Shown one piece after another: positions 8,754 through 17,630 of a stretch of 64,000 nt of DNA. A program made the position numbers and the translations under genes. The notes below the pieces were generated by a model. That model was not told the DNA's origin. It was given only the letters and a program-made list of their open reading frames with translations, and searched no databases. Position 1 is the stretch's first letter, and each line of letters opens with the position of its first letter. Source of the DNA: Mesorhizobium qingshengii (lineage in GTDB: Bacteria > Pseudomonadota > Alphaproteobacteria > Rhizobiales > Rhizobiaceae); NCBI RefSeq assembly GCF_027563465.1, contig NZ_JAPFQA010000019.1:29415-93414 (forward strand), given 5' to 3'.

Positions 8754-11108
8754 CTAGGCACTCCATTTCCAATTCTGGATTTCGGGCATGTCTTCACCAT
8801 GTTGCCTGATGTAGCGGGCATGATCGGCGAGCTTGTCGCGGATCTCTTGGCCAAACTGCTCCGCACGTGAGCCCAGGCGCGACGCCCGATCAACGGCATC
8901 CATGGCCAGATGAAACCTGTCGATCTCGTTGAGAACCGCCATATCGAACGGCGTAGTGGTGGTGCCCTCTTCCTTATAGCCGTGGACGTGAAAATTCTGA
9001 TGGTTGGTGCGCCTATAGGTCAGCCGATGGATCAGTGTCGGATAGCCGTGATAGGCAAAGATCACGGGCTTGTCCCTGGTGAACATCTCGTCGAAAGCAC
9101 CGTCGCTCAAACCATGGGGGTGTTGGTTTGGAGACTGCAATGCCATCAGGTCAACAACGTTGATGACGCGGATTTTTAGATCCGGGACATGCTGCCGAAG
9201 CAAGTCGACCGCGGCCAAGGTCTCGAGCGTTGGTACATCCCCGGCGCAAGCCATCACCACGTCGGGCTCGCCATCACTGGTGGCCCATTCCCATATGCTT
9301 GCGCCGACCGCACAATGAGCTGCTGCGGCGTCGATATCCAACCACTGTAGCTCTGGCGCCTTTCCCGCAACGATCACGTTGATATAGTTGCGGCTACGCA
9401 AGCAATGATCTGTGACCGAGAGCAGCGTATTGGCATCGGCCGGCAGATAGACCCGGATAATATCGGCTTTCTTGTTAGCGACATGGTCGATAAAACCGGG
9501 ATCCTGATGGCTGAATCCATTGTGATCCTGCTGCCAAACGTGAGAGGTAAGCAGATAGGTCAACGATGCGATCGGGCGCCGCCAAGCGACCTTGCGCGAG
9601 ACCTTCAACCATTTAGCATGTTGGTTGAACATCGAGTCGACAATGTGGATAAAGGCCTCATAACAGGAAAAAAATCCGTGGCGGCCGGTGAGCAGGTATC
9701 CCTCCAGCCAGCCTTGGCAAAGATGCTCGCTCAGGACTTCCATCACGCGGCCGTCCGGCGCGATTTGGGTGTCGTCCTCGATGAGCTCGCCAGCGAAAGC
9801 CCGGTCGGTGACTTCGAACAGCGCGGAGAGACGGTTCGATTCGGTTTCATCCGGACCGAAGACGCGGAAGTTGTGCCCAGCCATATTGAGCTTCATCACG
9901 TCCCGCAGAAAGGTGCCTGCAATTCGGGTGGCTTGACCGACAACCGTGCCCGGAGCAGGCACATCGACGGCATAATCGCGGAAATCGGGCAGCTCCAGTT
10001 CGCGCAAAAGCAATCCGCCATTGGCGTGCGGATTCGCTCCCATCCGGCGAGCACCTTTGGGCGCCAGTTCCCTCAACTCAGTAACAAGCCTGCCCGTTTC
10101 ATCGAACAGTTCTTTCGGCCGATAGCTCCGCATCCAAGTCTCCAGTACCGCGAGATGGCTGGGATCGCCAGCAAGATTGGCCAGCGGAACCTGGTGTGAG
10201 CGCCATGACCCTTCGGTCTTCTTGCCATCGACCTCCTTGGGTCCTGTCCATCCTTTGGGCGTCCGAAGCACGATCATCGGCCAAGCGGGCCTGCTGGTGA
10301 ACCCGTTGGCCCGGGCGTCGGATTGGATCTGCCGGATTTCCCCGACGACCTGATCTAGCGTTCCGGCCATGAGCTGATGCAGCGTCTGCGGATCATCGCC
10401 TTCGACGAAGTATGGCTTGTATCCGTAGCCGCGAAACAGCGCCTCGAGTTCCTCGTGACCAATCCTAGCGAGGATTGTCGGACTCGCGATCTTGTAACCG
10501 TTGAGGTGCAGGATCGGCAGTACTGCGCCGTCGCGCGCCGGATTGAGAAACTTGTTTGAGTGCCAGCTCGTGGCCAAGGCGCCGGTTTCGGCTTCACCGT
10601 CGCCCACCACGCAGGCGACCAGAAGGTCCGGGTTGTCGAAAGCGGCACCGTAGGCGTGCATCAGCGAATAGCCGAGTTCACCACCCTCGTTGATCGAACC
10701 CGGCGTTTCAGCCGCGACATGGCTCGAAATGCCACCAGGAAAGGAAAACTGGGTGAAAAGCTTCTTCAGGCCGTCTTCGTCCTGGGAAATTGCCGGATAG
10801 AATTCGCTGTAAGTACCTTCGAGATAGGTATTGGCCACCACGCCCGGGCCGCCGTGCCCCGGTCCGGCGACATAAATCATGTCGAGGTCGAACTGCTTTA
10901 TGATCCGGTTGAGATGGACATAGATAAAGTTCAGCCCCGGGGTCGTGCCCCAATGCCCAAGCAGCCGCGGCTTCACGTGCTCCAAGAGCAGCGGCTCCTT
11001 TAGCAATGGATTGTCGCGCAGGTAGATCTGGCCGACGGAAAGAAAGTTAGCTGCCCGCCAGTAGGCGTGCATCTTCCGGAGGAGTTCCGGCGAGAGTGGC
11101 TCGTTCAT
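8754..11108 (-). CDS. xfp: Xylulose-5-phosphate/fructose-6-phosphate phosphoketolase
   Basis: A 784-residue thiamine-diphosphate enzyme that splits xylulose 5-phosphate (or fructose 6-phosphate) with phosphate into acetyl-phosphate and glyceraldehyde 3-phosphate (or erythrose 4-phosphate). Family landmarks are the early GHWGTTPGLNF, GPGHGGPG, the ThDP-binding VVGDGEAETG, the TSHVWQQDHNGFSHQDPGF block, and a C-terminal YIRQHGEDMPEI. Its length fits the family. The ATG at 11108 (MNEPLSPELL) is chosen; in-frame sequence upstream belongs to the end of ackA. It lies four bases after ackA, the enzyme that uses its product, so the pair makes acetate and ATP from sugar phosphates. Confidence 0.97.
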   Translation of the reverse strand: MNEPLSPELLRKMHAYWRAANFLSVGQIYLRDNPLLKEPLLLEHVKPRLLGHWGTTPGLNFIYVHLNRIIKQFDLDMIYVAGPGHGGPGVVANTYLEGTYSEFYPAISQDEDGLKKLFTQFSFPGGISSHVAAETPGSINEGGELGYSLMHAYGAAFDNPDLLVACVVGDGEAETGALATSWHSNKFLNPARDGAVLPILHLNGYKIASPTILARIGHEELEALFRGYGYKPYFVEGDDPQTLHQLMAGTLDQVVGEIRQIQSDARANGFTSRPAWPMIVLRTPKGWTGPKEVDGKKTEGSWRSHQVPLANLAGDPSHLAVLETWMRSYRPKELFDETGRLVTELRELAPKGARRMGANPHANGGLLLRELELPDFRDYAVDVPAPGTVVGQATRIAGTFLRDVMKLNMAGHNFRVFGPDETESNRLSALFEVTDRAFAGELIEDDTQIAPDGRVMEVLSEHLCQGWLEGYLLTGRHGFFSCYEAFIHIVDSMFNQHAKWLKVSRKVAWRRPIASLTYLLTSHVWQQDHNGFSHQDPGFIDHVANKKADIIRVYLPADANTLLSVTDHCLRSRNYINVIVAGKAPELQWLDIDAAAAHCAVGASIWEWATSDGEPDVVMACAGDVPTLETLAAVDLLRQHVPDLKIRVINVVDLMALQSPNQHPHGLSDGAFDEMFTRDKPVIFAYHGYPTLIHRLTYRRTNHQNFHVHGYKEEGTTTTPFDMAVLNEIDRFHLAMDAVDRASRLGSRAEQFGQEIRDKLADHARYIRQHGEDMPEIQNWKWSA

Positions 11109-11112
11109 GCGT

Positions 11113-12318
11113 CTATTCCTTTGAGTGAGTGCGGTCCAAAATGCCACTGACCGCTTTGGCGATCATCATTTCTTCATCGGTGGCGATAACGCGAACGCAG
11201 ACGCAGCCAGAGTCGGTTGAGATGACCGGCTCGCTGCCATCGTTCCGCGTCGCGTCGAGTTGGACGCCGAGGAAATCGAGATCGGCGCAAATGCGTGCAC
11301 GTATGGCAGACGAATTCTCGCCAATGCCACCTGTGAAGACCAGCGTATCGAGCCCGCCGAGCGCGGTGGCAAATGACCCGATGCTCTTCTTGACCTGGTA
11401 GCAGAACAGATCAACGGCTTCGGATGCCCTGACATCACGGGTTTCGCGATCCAGGAGGTCGCGCAGATCAGAGCTCGTTTCGGAAACGCCAAGCAATCCC
11501 GCCTCGTGATTGACCATGCGATGAAATCGTTCGGCGCTCAGGCCTTCGGCTTGGGCGAAGAACAAGACCAGGCCCGGATCGAGATCGCCCGACCGTGTGC
11601 CCATCGGCACGCCGGCCGCAGGGGTGAATCCCATGGTTGTGTCGATGCATTTGCCGCCGCGCACCGCCGACAGACTGGCGCCATTGCCGAGGTGGGCCAT
11701 GATCACGCGGCTAGAGGCCGCCTCTACGCCAGCGACACGCGTCAGTTCCTCGACGAGGAATGCATAGGAAAGACCGTGGAATCCGAGCCGCTCAACTCCC
11801 AACGCCTCGTAACGCCGCGGGATTGGCAGGATTTTCGCGACGCGCGGCATGTGTTGGTGAAACGCGGTGTCGAAGCATGCGGCCTGCAGCAAGGTCGGAG
11901 CGCGGCCGCTGAACAGCTCGATCATTGCGATCTCGGATGGCAGATGCTCCGGCGCGTAGGCGCTTATCCGCCGCAATTCGTCCATCAGTTCGCTTGTGAT
12001 CGGTTGCGGTTCCTTGTAGCGCGCGCCGCCATTGACAATACGATGACCTACCGCCTTCAGCGAGGCCAATCCGACGCGCTCCTCGAGCCAGTCAAGCAGG
12101 TAGCCCGTTGCAGACCTGTGATCCAACGCGCCAACCGAGCGGATCTGATTTTCGCCACTGGCTAAATCTGTCAAGGTTATTGTGGCATCGCGCTCGCCGA
12201 GACGATCTATTTTGCCGCGCAGTTGGCGGATCGGAGCGTCCGCCACCGCGAATAATGCGAACTTGATGCTCGACGAGCCGCCATTGATCGTCAGCACCGA
12301 TGATTCTTGCATGTTCAT
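11113..12318 (-). CDS. ackA: Acetate kinase
   Basis: A 401-residue ASKHA-fold kinase that converts acetyl-phosphate and ADP to acetate and ATP. The N-terminal phosphate loop NGGSSSIKFALF, the signature GFHGLSYAF, the HLGNGASLSAV segment and FTGGIGENS are all present, so it should be active. Its start overlaps the end of the upstream ATP-grasp-like gene, and xfp follows after four bases, which suggests coupled translation. It supplies the ATP-yielding step for the phosphoketolase. A second ATG two codons downstream is an equally possible start. Confidence 0.96.
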   Translation of the reverse strand: MNMQESSVLTINGGSSSIKFALFAVADAPIRQLRGKIDRLGERDATITLTDLASGENQIRSVGALDHRSATGYLLDWLEERVGLASLKAVGHRIVNGGARYKEPQPITSELMDELRRISAYAPEHLPSEIAMIELFSGRAPTLLQAACFDTAFHQHMPRVAKILPIPRRYEALGVERLGFHGLSYAFLVEELTRVAGVEAASSRVIMAHLGNGASLSAVRGGKCIDTTMGFTPAAGVPMGTRSGDLDPGLVLFFAQAEGLSAERFHRMVNHEAGLLGVSETSSDLRDLLDRETRDVRASEAVDLFCYQVKKSIGSFATALGGLDTLVFTGGIGENSSAIRARICADLDFLGVQLDATRNDGSEPVISTDSGCVCVRVIATDEEMMIAKAVSGILDRTHSKE

Positions 12319-13598
12319 ATGACCAGGACAGGAGCAAAACCGCCGCCGGGTGTGCGGAAATTTGTGGTCTGGCCCTGGTAGAGGCGCGCGGCCGCGAGCA
12401 GCACCTTGCCATCATATGTATAAAGCCGCACGTCCATTTTGCGCGGTGAGAGTGCACCATCGATCTCGATCATACGCTGCCCGGGTGCGGCAAATGCCTG
12501 GGCGACATAGCCACCACGGGCGATCTCGGCCCACATCCCTTTCGTCACCTTGTCGCCTCGATAGACCGCTTTGCTGCCGTGGCCCGAGAGCGGTTTGAAG
12601 AACATGTCCTTGCGGGACTGCCAGGCGGCATCCGAATTGTCGGGCGTGACCAGCGTAGTCCGCGGAATGCCGGCGAGCCGCGAGCGCATGTCCGGAGGAA
12701 GGCCGAATGCTTCCAGCGCCGCCGGATCGGACAGCAAGGTCAGATTGCGCTTGCTGGCAAGGAGCGCGTGGTTGTGCGGATTGGGAGTGAGCACCACGGC
12801 GCCGTCCTGATAAGCCGCTCTGAGCGCGGCATGTTCCGGGCGGTCAAGTGTGAAATCCACCAGGCGATTGTAAACGAGGTCGATCTGCTGTCCGCCGAGC
12901 CGAAGCCTGCCGCCATCATATTTCAGCTCACTCGCGTCCCCGATCATCGCCTCCACGCCGTGCTTCAGAAATAGCTGCCGGGCCAGCACGAATTCAGGAT
13001 AGAGATACTGCTCCCTAGGCTGATCATCGACGATCGCAATCGTTCGCGGCGAGCCGGCTCCGCGCTGACGGCGCCATTCATTCTCGAACATCGCAATGAC
13101 ACTGGTTTCGAAGTGATCGTCCCTGGCGCCGATCAACGCCTGATCGACTTCGGAGCAGCAGGCCTTCTGTGCTCTGGCCAATAAGGCATTGAGGAAAGCC
13201 CCGCCGGCGTTGGTGTTGACCTCGATCAGCTTGGGATCCTGATCGTCGAGATGGAAGTCGTAGCCCATCAGAGCGCCGACGGGTCCAAAATCCCTTTGCG
13301 CGATTTCGGGAGCCCAGGAGAGGACCGTTTCGCGGTAAGCTGGCAACTTTGCTGTCGCCTCGATGGCGACGACGATTCTCTGCATCTCGTCGAGGGCGGA
13401 CGCGGCGAGGAAGACCGGCACATTGGAAAACAAATGCGGCCGCGACGCCATGAAAGCTTCGCAGAAACCAGCGTCGCCGGCTTCGTGATCCAGTGCCGCC
13501 CGAAGCTCCGCTCGGTCGAGCGTGATGCAGAAGCATTTGCGGTTGAGCCGCGCCGATAAGGACGGGGTGATTTCCGCCACGCCGGGGACTGTTAGCAT
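12315..13598 (-). CDS. ATP-grasp-like protein of unknown function, first gene of the ackA-xfp operon
   Basis: A 427-residue soluble protein with no signal peptide. Features that look like an ATP-grasp ligase are LIEVNTNAGGAFLNALLARAQ, KDMFFKPLSGHGSKAVYRG (a lysine and glycine loop) and a C-terminal RKMDVRLYTYDGKVLLAAARLYQG. The mid-region EQYLYPEFVLARQLFLKHGV resembles the preATP-grasp fold of glutathione-synthase-like enzymes. I do not recognise a named family. Its stop overlaps the ackA start by four bases, so it is very likely coexpressed with the phosphoketolase pathway. It may ligate a carboxylate to an amine, but substrate and product are unknown. The ATG at 13598 starts LTVPGVAEITP. 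Confidence 0.72.
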   Translation of the reverse strand: MLTVPGVAEITPSLSARLNRKCFCITLDRAELRAALDHEAGDAGFCEAFMASRPHLFSNVPVFLAASALDEMQRIVVAIEATAKLPAYRETVLSWAPEIAQRDFGPVGALMGYDFHLDDQDPKLIEVNTNAGGAFLNALLARAQKACCSEVDQALIGARDDHFETSVIAMFENEWRRQRGAGSPRTIAIVDDQPREQYLYPEFVLARQLFLKHGVEAMIGDASELKYDGGRLRLGGQQIDLVYNRLVDFTLDRPEHAALRAAYQDGAVVLTPNPHNHALLASKRNLTLLSDPAALEAFGLPPDMRSRLAGIPRTTLVTPDNSDAAWQSRKDMFFKPLSGHGSKAVYRGDKVTKGMWAEIARGGYVAQAFAAPGQRMIEIDGALSPRKMDVRLYTYDGKVLLAAARLYQGQTTNFRTPGGGFAPVLVI

Positions 13599-13899
13599 GT
13601 CAGTATCTCCTCGCTGCCGGCGGCTGCGGTTTCCTGCCAGTAAACCTGGCCGAGACCCGATCAGCCTATCGACGGGACCCAGTGCGAGGGGCTCATATGA
13701 GCACCCAGATGCCCGTGGTCGTGGAGACAGGCGATAAGGTCTTGGCGCCGAATTCTATCCTGACGGTACCCTCGGTGGAACGCGGCACTACCGGCATTTG
13801 CCTCAACTCCTGCTTAGGTCACCCAACGTTATCGGCAAAGGCCTTTGATCCGCGTCCGATGAGACTTGGCCACTTAAGAAGTTCCACCGGCTCGCGGCA
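13599..13899. other. Intergenic region between the xfp operon and the second copper operon
   Basis: About 300 bases between two divergent operons. There is an incomplete FNR-like site near 13848 (only the left half fits). I see no gene I trust; small open frames here have no ribosome-binding site or recognisable product. Confidence 0.5.
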
Positions 13900-13940
13900 T
13901 TGATTTGCGTCAAAGTGGCGACGCGCAACTGGGCTATACT
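13900..13940 (+). promoter_or_regulatory. FixK/FNR-type box and -10 for the second copper operon
   Basis: TTGATTTGCGTCAA at 13900-13913 fits TTGA-N6-TCAA perfectly. A -10 match TATACT lies at 13935-13940. The box centre is about 40 bases from the predicted start near 13947, within a base of class II FNR geometry. The start is then at or just before the first ATG (13947), so translation may begin at that ATG as a leaderless mRNA or at the ATG at 13959. Confidence 0.75.
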
Positions 13941-13946
13941 GAATCT

Positions 13947-14336
13947 ATGAAAATCGCGATGGCTCAGCTTCGATTACTGCTCGCCGTGATCCTGCTGATC
14001 GCGGGCGGGGCTATTGCTGGTTTTGCCGAGCAGGCTCTTGGAATGGGTGCTGACGTTACTGCTAACGTTGCAACGCGCTCGACGAGCGCCTCACACAAGG
14101 TGATGGGTCACGTCGCGTCCGCAGACCGGGACAACCATCGCCCCCCATGTGATGGCTGCCTGGATTGCGTGCACTCGACCGGATCGGGCTGTTGTGCCGC
14201 AAGCATTTCCGCCACCGGCGAATGCAGGGTTCTCCATGACGCGCCGGATGCCGTCCGGTTCATGGCAGGCAAGGCGTTCTTGGCAACGGGCGTCGATCCA
14301 GAGGCCCTCCTGCGACCTCCCCAGATCTTCGCCTGA
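13947..14336 (+). CDS. Cys-rich exported small protein, copper-operon leader gene
   Basis: A 129-residue protein with a hydrophobic signal segment (LRLLLAVILLIAGGAIAGFA) and a Cys-rich centre: PPCDGCLDC followed by GCCAAS and ECRV. The C-terminus ends PEALLRPPQIFA. I do not recognise a named family, but the layout resembles DUF2946/CopL-like small proteins found with copper genes. A second protein in this window (56391-56819) has the same plan and a similar LRPP ending. It opens the operon for DUF305, DUF5676, oxidase and ATPase genes, and a FixK-type promoter stands in front. The Cys cluster suggests periplasmic Cu+ binding (inference). Confidence 0.65.
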   Translation: MKIAMAQLRLLLAVILLIAGGAIAGFAEQALGMGADVTANVATRSTSASHKVMGHVASADRDNHRPPCDGCLDCVHSTGSGCCAASISATGECRVLHDAPDAVRFMAGKAFLATGVDPEALLRPPQIFA

Positions 14337-14505
14337 TATCGCGCCGTCGCTGTCCTTGGGACTGTTGAACCCTGCGGCGCCCTTCAAGGCCCGACAGCGC
14401 GCGAGCGATCCACCAAAACCAAACCGGTACCGGCGCTCCCGCTGCCCTGCGCACCCAATTCCAGATTTCGCCTATCCGTTTCACATCAACGATAAGGAAA
14501 CAGTC

Positions 14506-15123
14506 ATGAAAGCCCATCTTCGATTGATCACGCTTGCCGCATTCACAACCCTGTCGAGCGCGGCCCTTGCCCAGACGGATCCGCACCATCCGGCGGCTGA
14601 CGTACCACAATCCACGACAGCGGCCCCCGCCGCGGAGGCGATGCCCGGTAATTTGCCCGAGCAGTGCACAACGATGATGTCAATGATGCAGAAAATGATG
14701 CCCATGATGGAGAAAATGGCTCCCATGATGCAGCAGATGATGCCGATGATGCAGCAGATGATGCAAGGCGGCACGACGCAGAGCGGCGGCATGATGCAAG
14801 GCGGACAGGGCGGCGGAATGCAAGGCGGCATGGCGAACGGCATGCCGATGAACACTGACAACATGCCGGAGGCGTCCAGGAATTACATGGAGGCCATGAA
14901 GCGAATGGACGGGCCGATGATGCAGGGCATCCAGGCCGGCGATCCCGATGTCGCTTTCGTCCAGGCGATGATCCCGCACCATCAAGGAGCCATCGACATG
15001 GCCCGTGCGGTCCTGCAATTTGGCAAGGATGATCAGGTCAAGGGCTGGGCCAATCAGATCATCACGGCTCAGCAGGCCGAGATCGCCGCAATGCAGGAAT
15101 GGCTCAAGCAACACGCGAAATGA
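14506..15123 (+). CDS. DUF305 exported Met-rich copper-associated protein
   Basis: A 205-residue protein with a clear Sec signal (SSAALAQ cleavage near residue 23). A Met-rich middle (about 52-120) repeats MMPMM and MMQQM units and is followed by Gly-Met runs. The C-terminal DUF305 helix bundle contains MIPHHQGAIDMAR, the conserved His pair of the family. DUF305 proteins such as CopM bind copper in the periplasm. The ATG at 14506 has AAGGAAA upstream, while the frame upstream of it is non-coding. It sits between the Cys-rich leader gene and DUF5676 in an operon with a multicopper oxidase and a P1B-ATPase. Confidence 0.9.
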   Translation: MKAHLRLITLAAFTTLSSAALAQTDPHHPAADVPQSTTAAPAAEAMPGNLPEQCTTMMSMMQKMMPMMEKMAPMMQQMMPMMQQMMQGGTTQSGGMMQGGQGGGMQGGMANGMPMNTDNMPEASRNYMEAMKRMDGPMMQGIQAGDPDVAFVQAMIPHHQGAIDMARAVLQFGKDDQVKGWANQIITAQQAEIAAMQEWLKQHAK

Positions 15124-15135
15124 CAGGAGGAAGCC

Positions 15136-15414
15136 ATGAACAAACTCAGCGTTCTGTCCGTCGGCATTGCGCTTGGCGTGACGCTGGCCCTGATGAGCAT
15201 GCTCTGTGCTCTGGCCTTCGCCATCTGGCCGGACGCAACGCTCGATTTCTTCGGAGCCTTCACGCATGGGCTCGACCTCAGCGCGGTCAAATCGACGGCG
15301 CCGATGAGCCCTGGCCGGATTGTCTACGGCGTTCTCGGCATTGGTGTCGTCGGCCTCGTGGCGGGTGTCGTGTACGCCTCGATCTACAATGTTGTCGCAA
15401 CCGGTAGCCGGTAG
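15136..15414 (+). CDS. DUF5676 family small membrane protein
   Basis: A 92-residue protein with two transmembrane segments (about 5-30 and 60-85), separated by a loop with HGLDLSAVKSTAPMS. This arrangement is typical of DUF5676, which is regularly found beside DUF305 or heavy-metal ATPase genes; its role is unknown. An AGGAGG ribosome-binding site precedes the ATG, and the gene starts 12 bases after DUF305. Confidence 0.85.
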   Translation: MNKLSVLSVGIALGVTLALMSMLCALAFAIWPDATLDFFGAFTHGLDLSAVKSTAPMSPGRIVYGVLGIGVVGLVAGVVYASIYNVVATGSR

Positions 15415-15434
15415 GGCAAGGCGAGGAACCGCTT

Positions 15435-15923
15435 GTGAAAGCTGCAGCCAATCCATGGACGATGTCGTCTGCAATTCTTGCCCTGGCGGGAATGATCATC
15501 GCCGGGATCGGACTGTATTTCATCGTTCTCCGGCCGCCACTGCTGCCCGAGGATATCCGCTATATGCGCCTGTCGGCCGCCGAGCTCGAAGCCATCGGTC
15601 CGCGTCTTGCTATGTGGCTCACATACGTCTTCAGGGTGCTCGGTGGCTATGCATTCGCCACCGGCGTTCTCCTGATTGCGCTAGCACTCACCGCGTTCCG
15701 CGCGCGCCACCCAATCGCGCTGGCAGGCGCTCTGGTCGGAGGAGCGTCATCCATCGGACTGATGTCAGTGGTCAATTTCACGATTGGCTCCGATTTCAGG
15801 TGGCCCCTGTTTGCCTGCGCGCTGGTCTGGGCCCTGAGCTTCGTCGCGTACGGCTTCGAAGCCTCCGCATCGACCGCCGTGCCCGAGCAACGACAATCTC
15901 TAACGAAGAGAAGCAGCCAATGA
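15435..15923 (+). CDS. Four-helix membrane protein of unknown function
   Basis: A 162-residue protein with four predicted membrane helices (about 10-32, 62-85, 94-115, 122-142) and no recognised catalytic motif. The loop after helix 1 (PEDIRYMRLSAAELEAIGP) is acidic and probably periplasmic. It starts 20 bases after DUF5676 and precedes the oxidase by about 200 bases, inside the copper operon. I can name no family. Confidence 0.7.
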   Translation: MKAAANPWTMSSAILALAGMIIAGIGLYFIVLRPPLLPEDIRYMRLSAAELEAIGPRLAMWLTYVFRVLGGYAFATGVLLIALALTAFRARHPIALAGALVGGASSIGLMSVVNFTIGSDFRWPLFACALVWALSFVAYGFEASASTAVPEQRQSLTKRSSQ

Positions 15924-16122
15924 CCCCAACGCGCACCGCATGTCCGTACGCCCGACCTGCCCAACCAGAGCCGGAGGTCGAGGCCGGATCGGGCGGAAAT
16001 TTCGAAGACCGGCTTGGTCACGATTGGCTTCCAACGCGCGGCAAGCCGCGAACGTGCGTTTGTTACACCCTAACCCGGGCCGAATGTTTCGAGACCGAGA
16101 GTTCAAACCGAAGGAGATGATG

Positions 16123-17553
16123 ATGAAGCGCCGAGATTTCTTGAAAGGTGCGTTAGCCGGTGCGGCAGGTCTTGCGGCGCCAGCGTTCTCGTTCAGGCCG
16201 GCTTTCGCCGGTCAGTCAGGCGCCCAGCCGCTTGGCATCTCACGCCGCACTATCGAGGTGAACGGCAAAGCTGCCAGCGTCTTCGGCCTGCGAAGGGCCG
16301 ACGGCGCGCCTGGCCTGCGCTTGCGGGCGGGCGAAGCCTTCAACGTGCTGCTTCGAAACGAGACAGCCGAGCCAACGATCATACACTGGCACGGGTTGAC
16401 GCCGCCGTGGCCGAGCGACGGCGTCGCCGACGCGCCACTGCCGCTCATCGGCGCTAGAGCCGATCGCAGTTTCGATTTTCCGGTCGGCGGGCCCGGCACT
16501 TTCTGGATGCACGCGCATACCTTGCAGGAGCAATTGCTGCTCGCCGCTCCGCTCATTGTCGCCGATCCCGCCGATGACGCAAAGGACGAGCAGGAGGTTG
16601 TCATCCTGCTCCACGATTTCTCGTTCTCGTCGCCGGAAGAGCTGCTGGCCGGGTTGCAGAGCAAGAACACCGGCGGCTCCATGCCGATGGGCGGGATGGA
16701 TATGTCGGGAGCGAAGACCGACGCCATGGCAGGGACGAAAAATGGCGGCATGGCGACCGATATCAACGATATCGACTATGACGCCTATCTGGCCAACGAC
16801 CGGTCCCTGAACGACCCCGAGATCGTCCCGGTCGAACGGGGTGGACGTGTGCGGGTGCGGATCATCAACGGCGCCACGGCGACGGCGTTCACGATCGACT
16901 TTGGCGCGCTTGAAGGCGAACTGATTGCGGTCGACGGTCAGCCTGTCGAACCGGTCAGGGGTCGGCGGTTTCCGATGACAATGGGGCAGCGCATCGACGT
17001 GCGCCTGCAGTTGCCGCGCGACGTCAGCTCCTCCTTTCCGATCCTGGCGCTGCGCGAGGGAAGCAAGGAACGCACCGGAATTGTCCTGCGTCCGGCCGGC
17101 GCAGCGGTGGCCAAGCTCGGGACGGCGGCGGATGCCGACGCTCCAGTTCTCGACCTGGCGCTCGAGGCACAACTTCGGGCAATCGCGCCACTTGCATCGC
17201 GCCCTGCCGACAAGACGTTCGACATGGCGCTAACGGGCGACATGGCCGCCTACCGCTGGGGCTTGCAGACCAACCCACCGCTCGTCGTCGATCCGGGCGA
17301 CCGGGTGGAAGTGACGCTGCGCAACACCAGCATGATGGCCCATCCAATGCACCTGCACGGCCATCATTTCCAGGTGGTCGCGATTGATGGACAGCGCTTT
17401 GCGGGAGCGGTGAGGGATACGGTCCTGCTGCCCCCTAATCGCTCCGTGACGATCGCTGTCGACGCCGTCAATCCCGGAAAATGGGCGTTCCACTGTCACC
17501 ATCTCTACCACATGGCGACCGGCATGATGTCGACCTTTGCCTATCGGGTTTAG
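16123..17553 (+). CDS. Multicopper oxidase with Met-rich insert (second copy)
   Basis: A 476-residue periplasmic oxidase. The N-terminus KRRDFLKGALAG is a Tat signal, and the ATG at 16123 has AAGGAG at 16111-16116. Copper ligands: HWHG and HAH in domain 1, HPMHLHG from His407, and HCHHLYH from His457 giving Cys458, His463 and axial Met468 for the type 1 site. A Met-rich insert (SMPMGGMDMSG and following, near 187-215) lies in the middle domain. It is probably a cuprous oxidase. It is only distantly like the oxidase at 258-1778, so the two are not a recent duplication. It precedes the P1B-ATPase by 77 bases. Confidence 0.93.
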   Translation: MKRRDFLKGALAGAAGLAAPAFSFRPAFAGQSGAQPLGISRRTIEVNGKAASVFGLRRADGAPGLRLRAGEAFNVLLRNETAEPTIIHWHGLTPPWPSDGVADAPLPLIGARADRSFDFPVGGPGTFWMHAHTLQEQLLLAAPLIVADPADDAKDEQEVVILLHDFSFSSPEELLAGLQSKNTGGSMPMGGMDMSGAKTDAMAGTKNGGMATDINDIDYDAYLANDRSLNDPEIVPVERGGRVRVRIINGATATAFTIDFGALEGELIAVDGQPVEPVRGRRFPMTMGQRIDVRLQLPRDVSSSFPILALREGSKERTGIVLRPAGAAVAKLGTAADADAPVLDLALEAQLRAIAPLASRPADKTFDMALTGDMAAYRWGLQTNPPLVVDPGDRVEVTLRNTSMMAHPMHLHGHHFQVVAIDGQRFAGAVRDTVLLPPNRSVTIAVDAVNPGKWAFHCHHLYHMATGMMSTFAYRV

Positions 17554-17630
17554 GATATTCCGCGGGCCGCAACGATCCGGGGCCTGCATAACAACGATGG
17601 CAATGCAGCAGGAAGCATAGGAGACCGTTG

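Noticed and set aside
13848..13861. FixK-like site near 13848
   Set aside because: Right half reads TCCG rather than TCAA, so only the left half fits.
14680..15474. Minus-strand open frame of 264 codons opposite DUF305
   Set aside because: It is the antisense of the Met-rich repeat (His-rich translation) and conflicts with the clear DUF305 gene.
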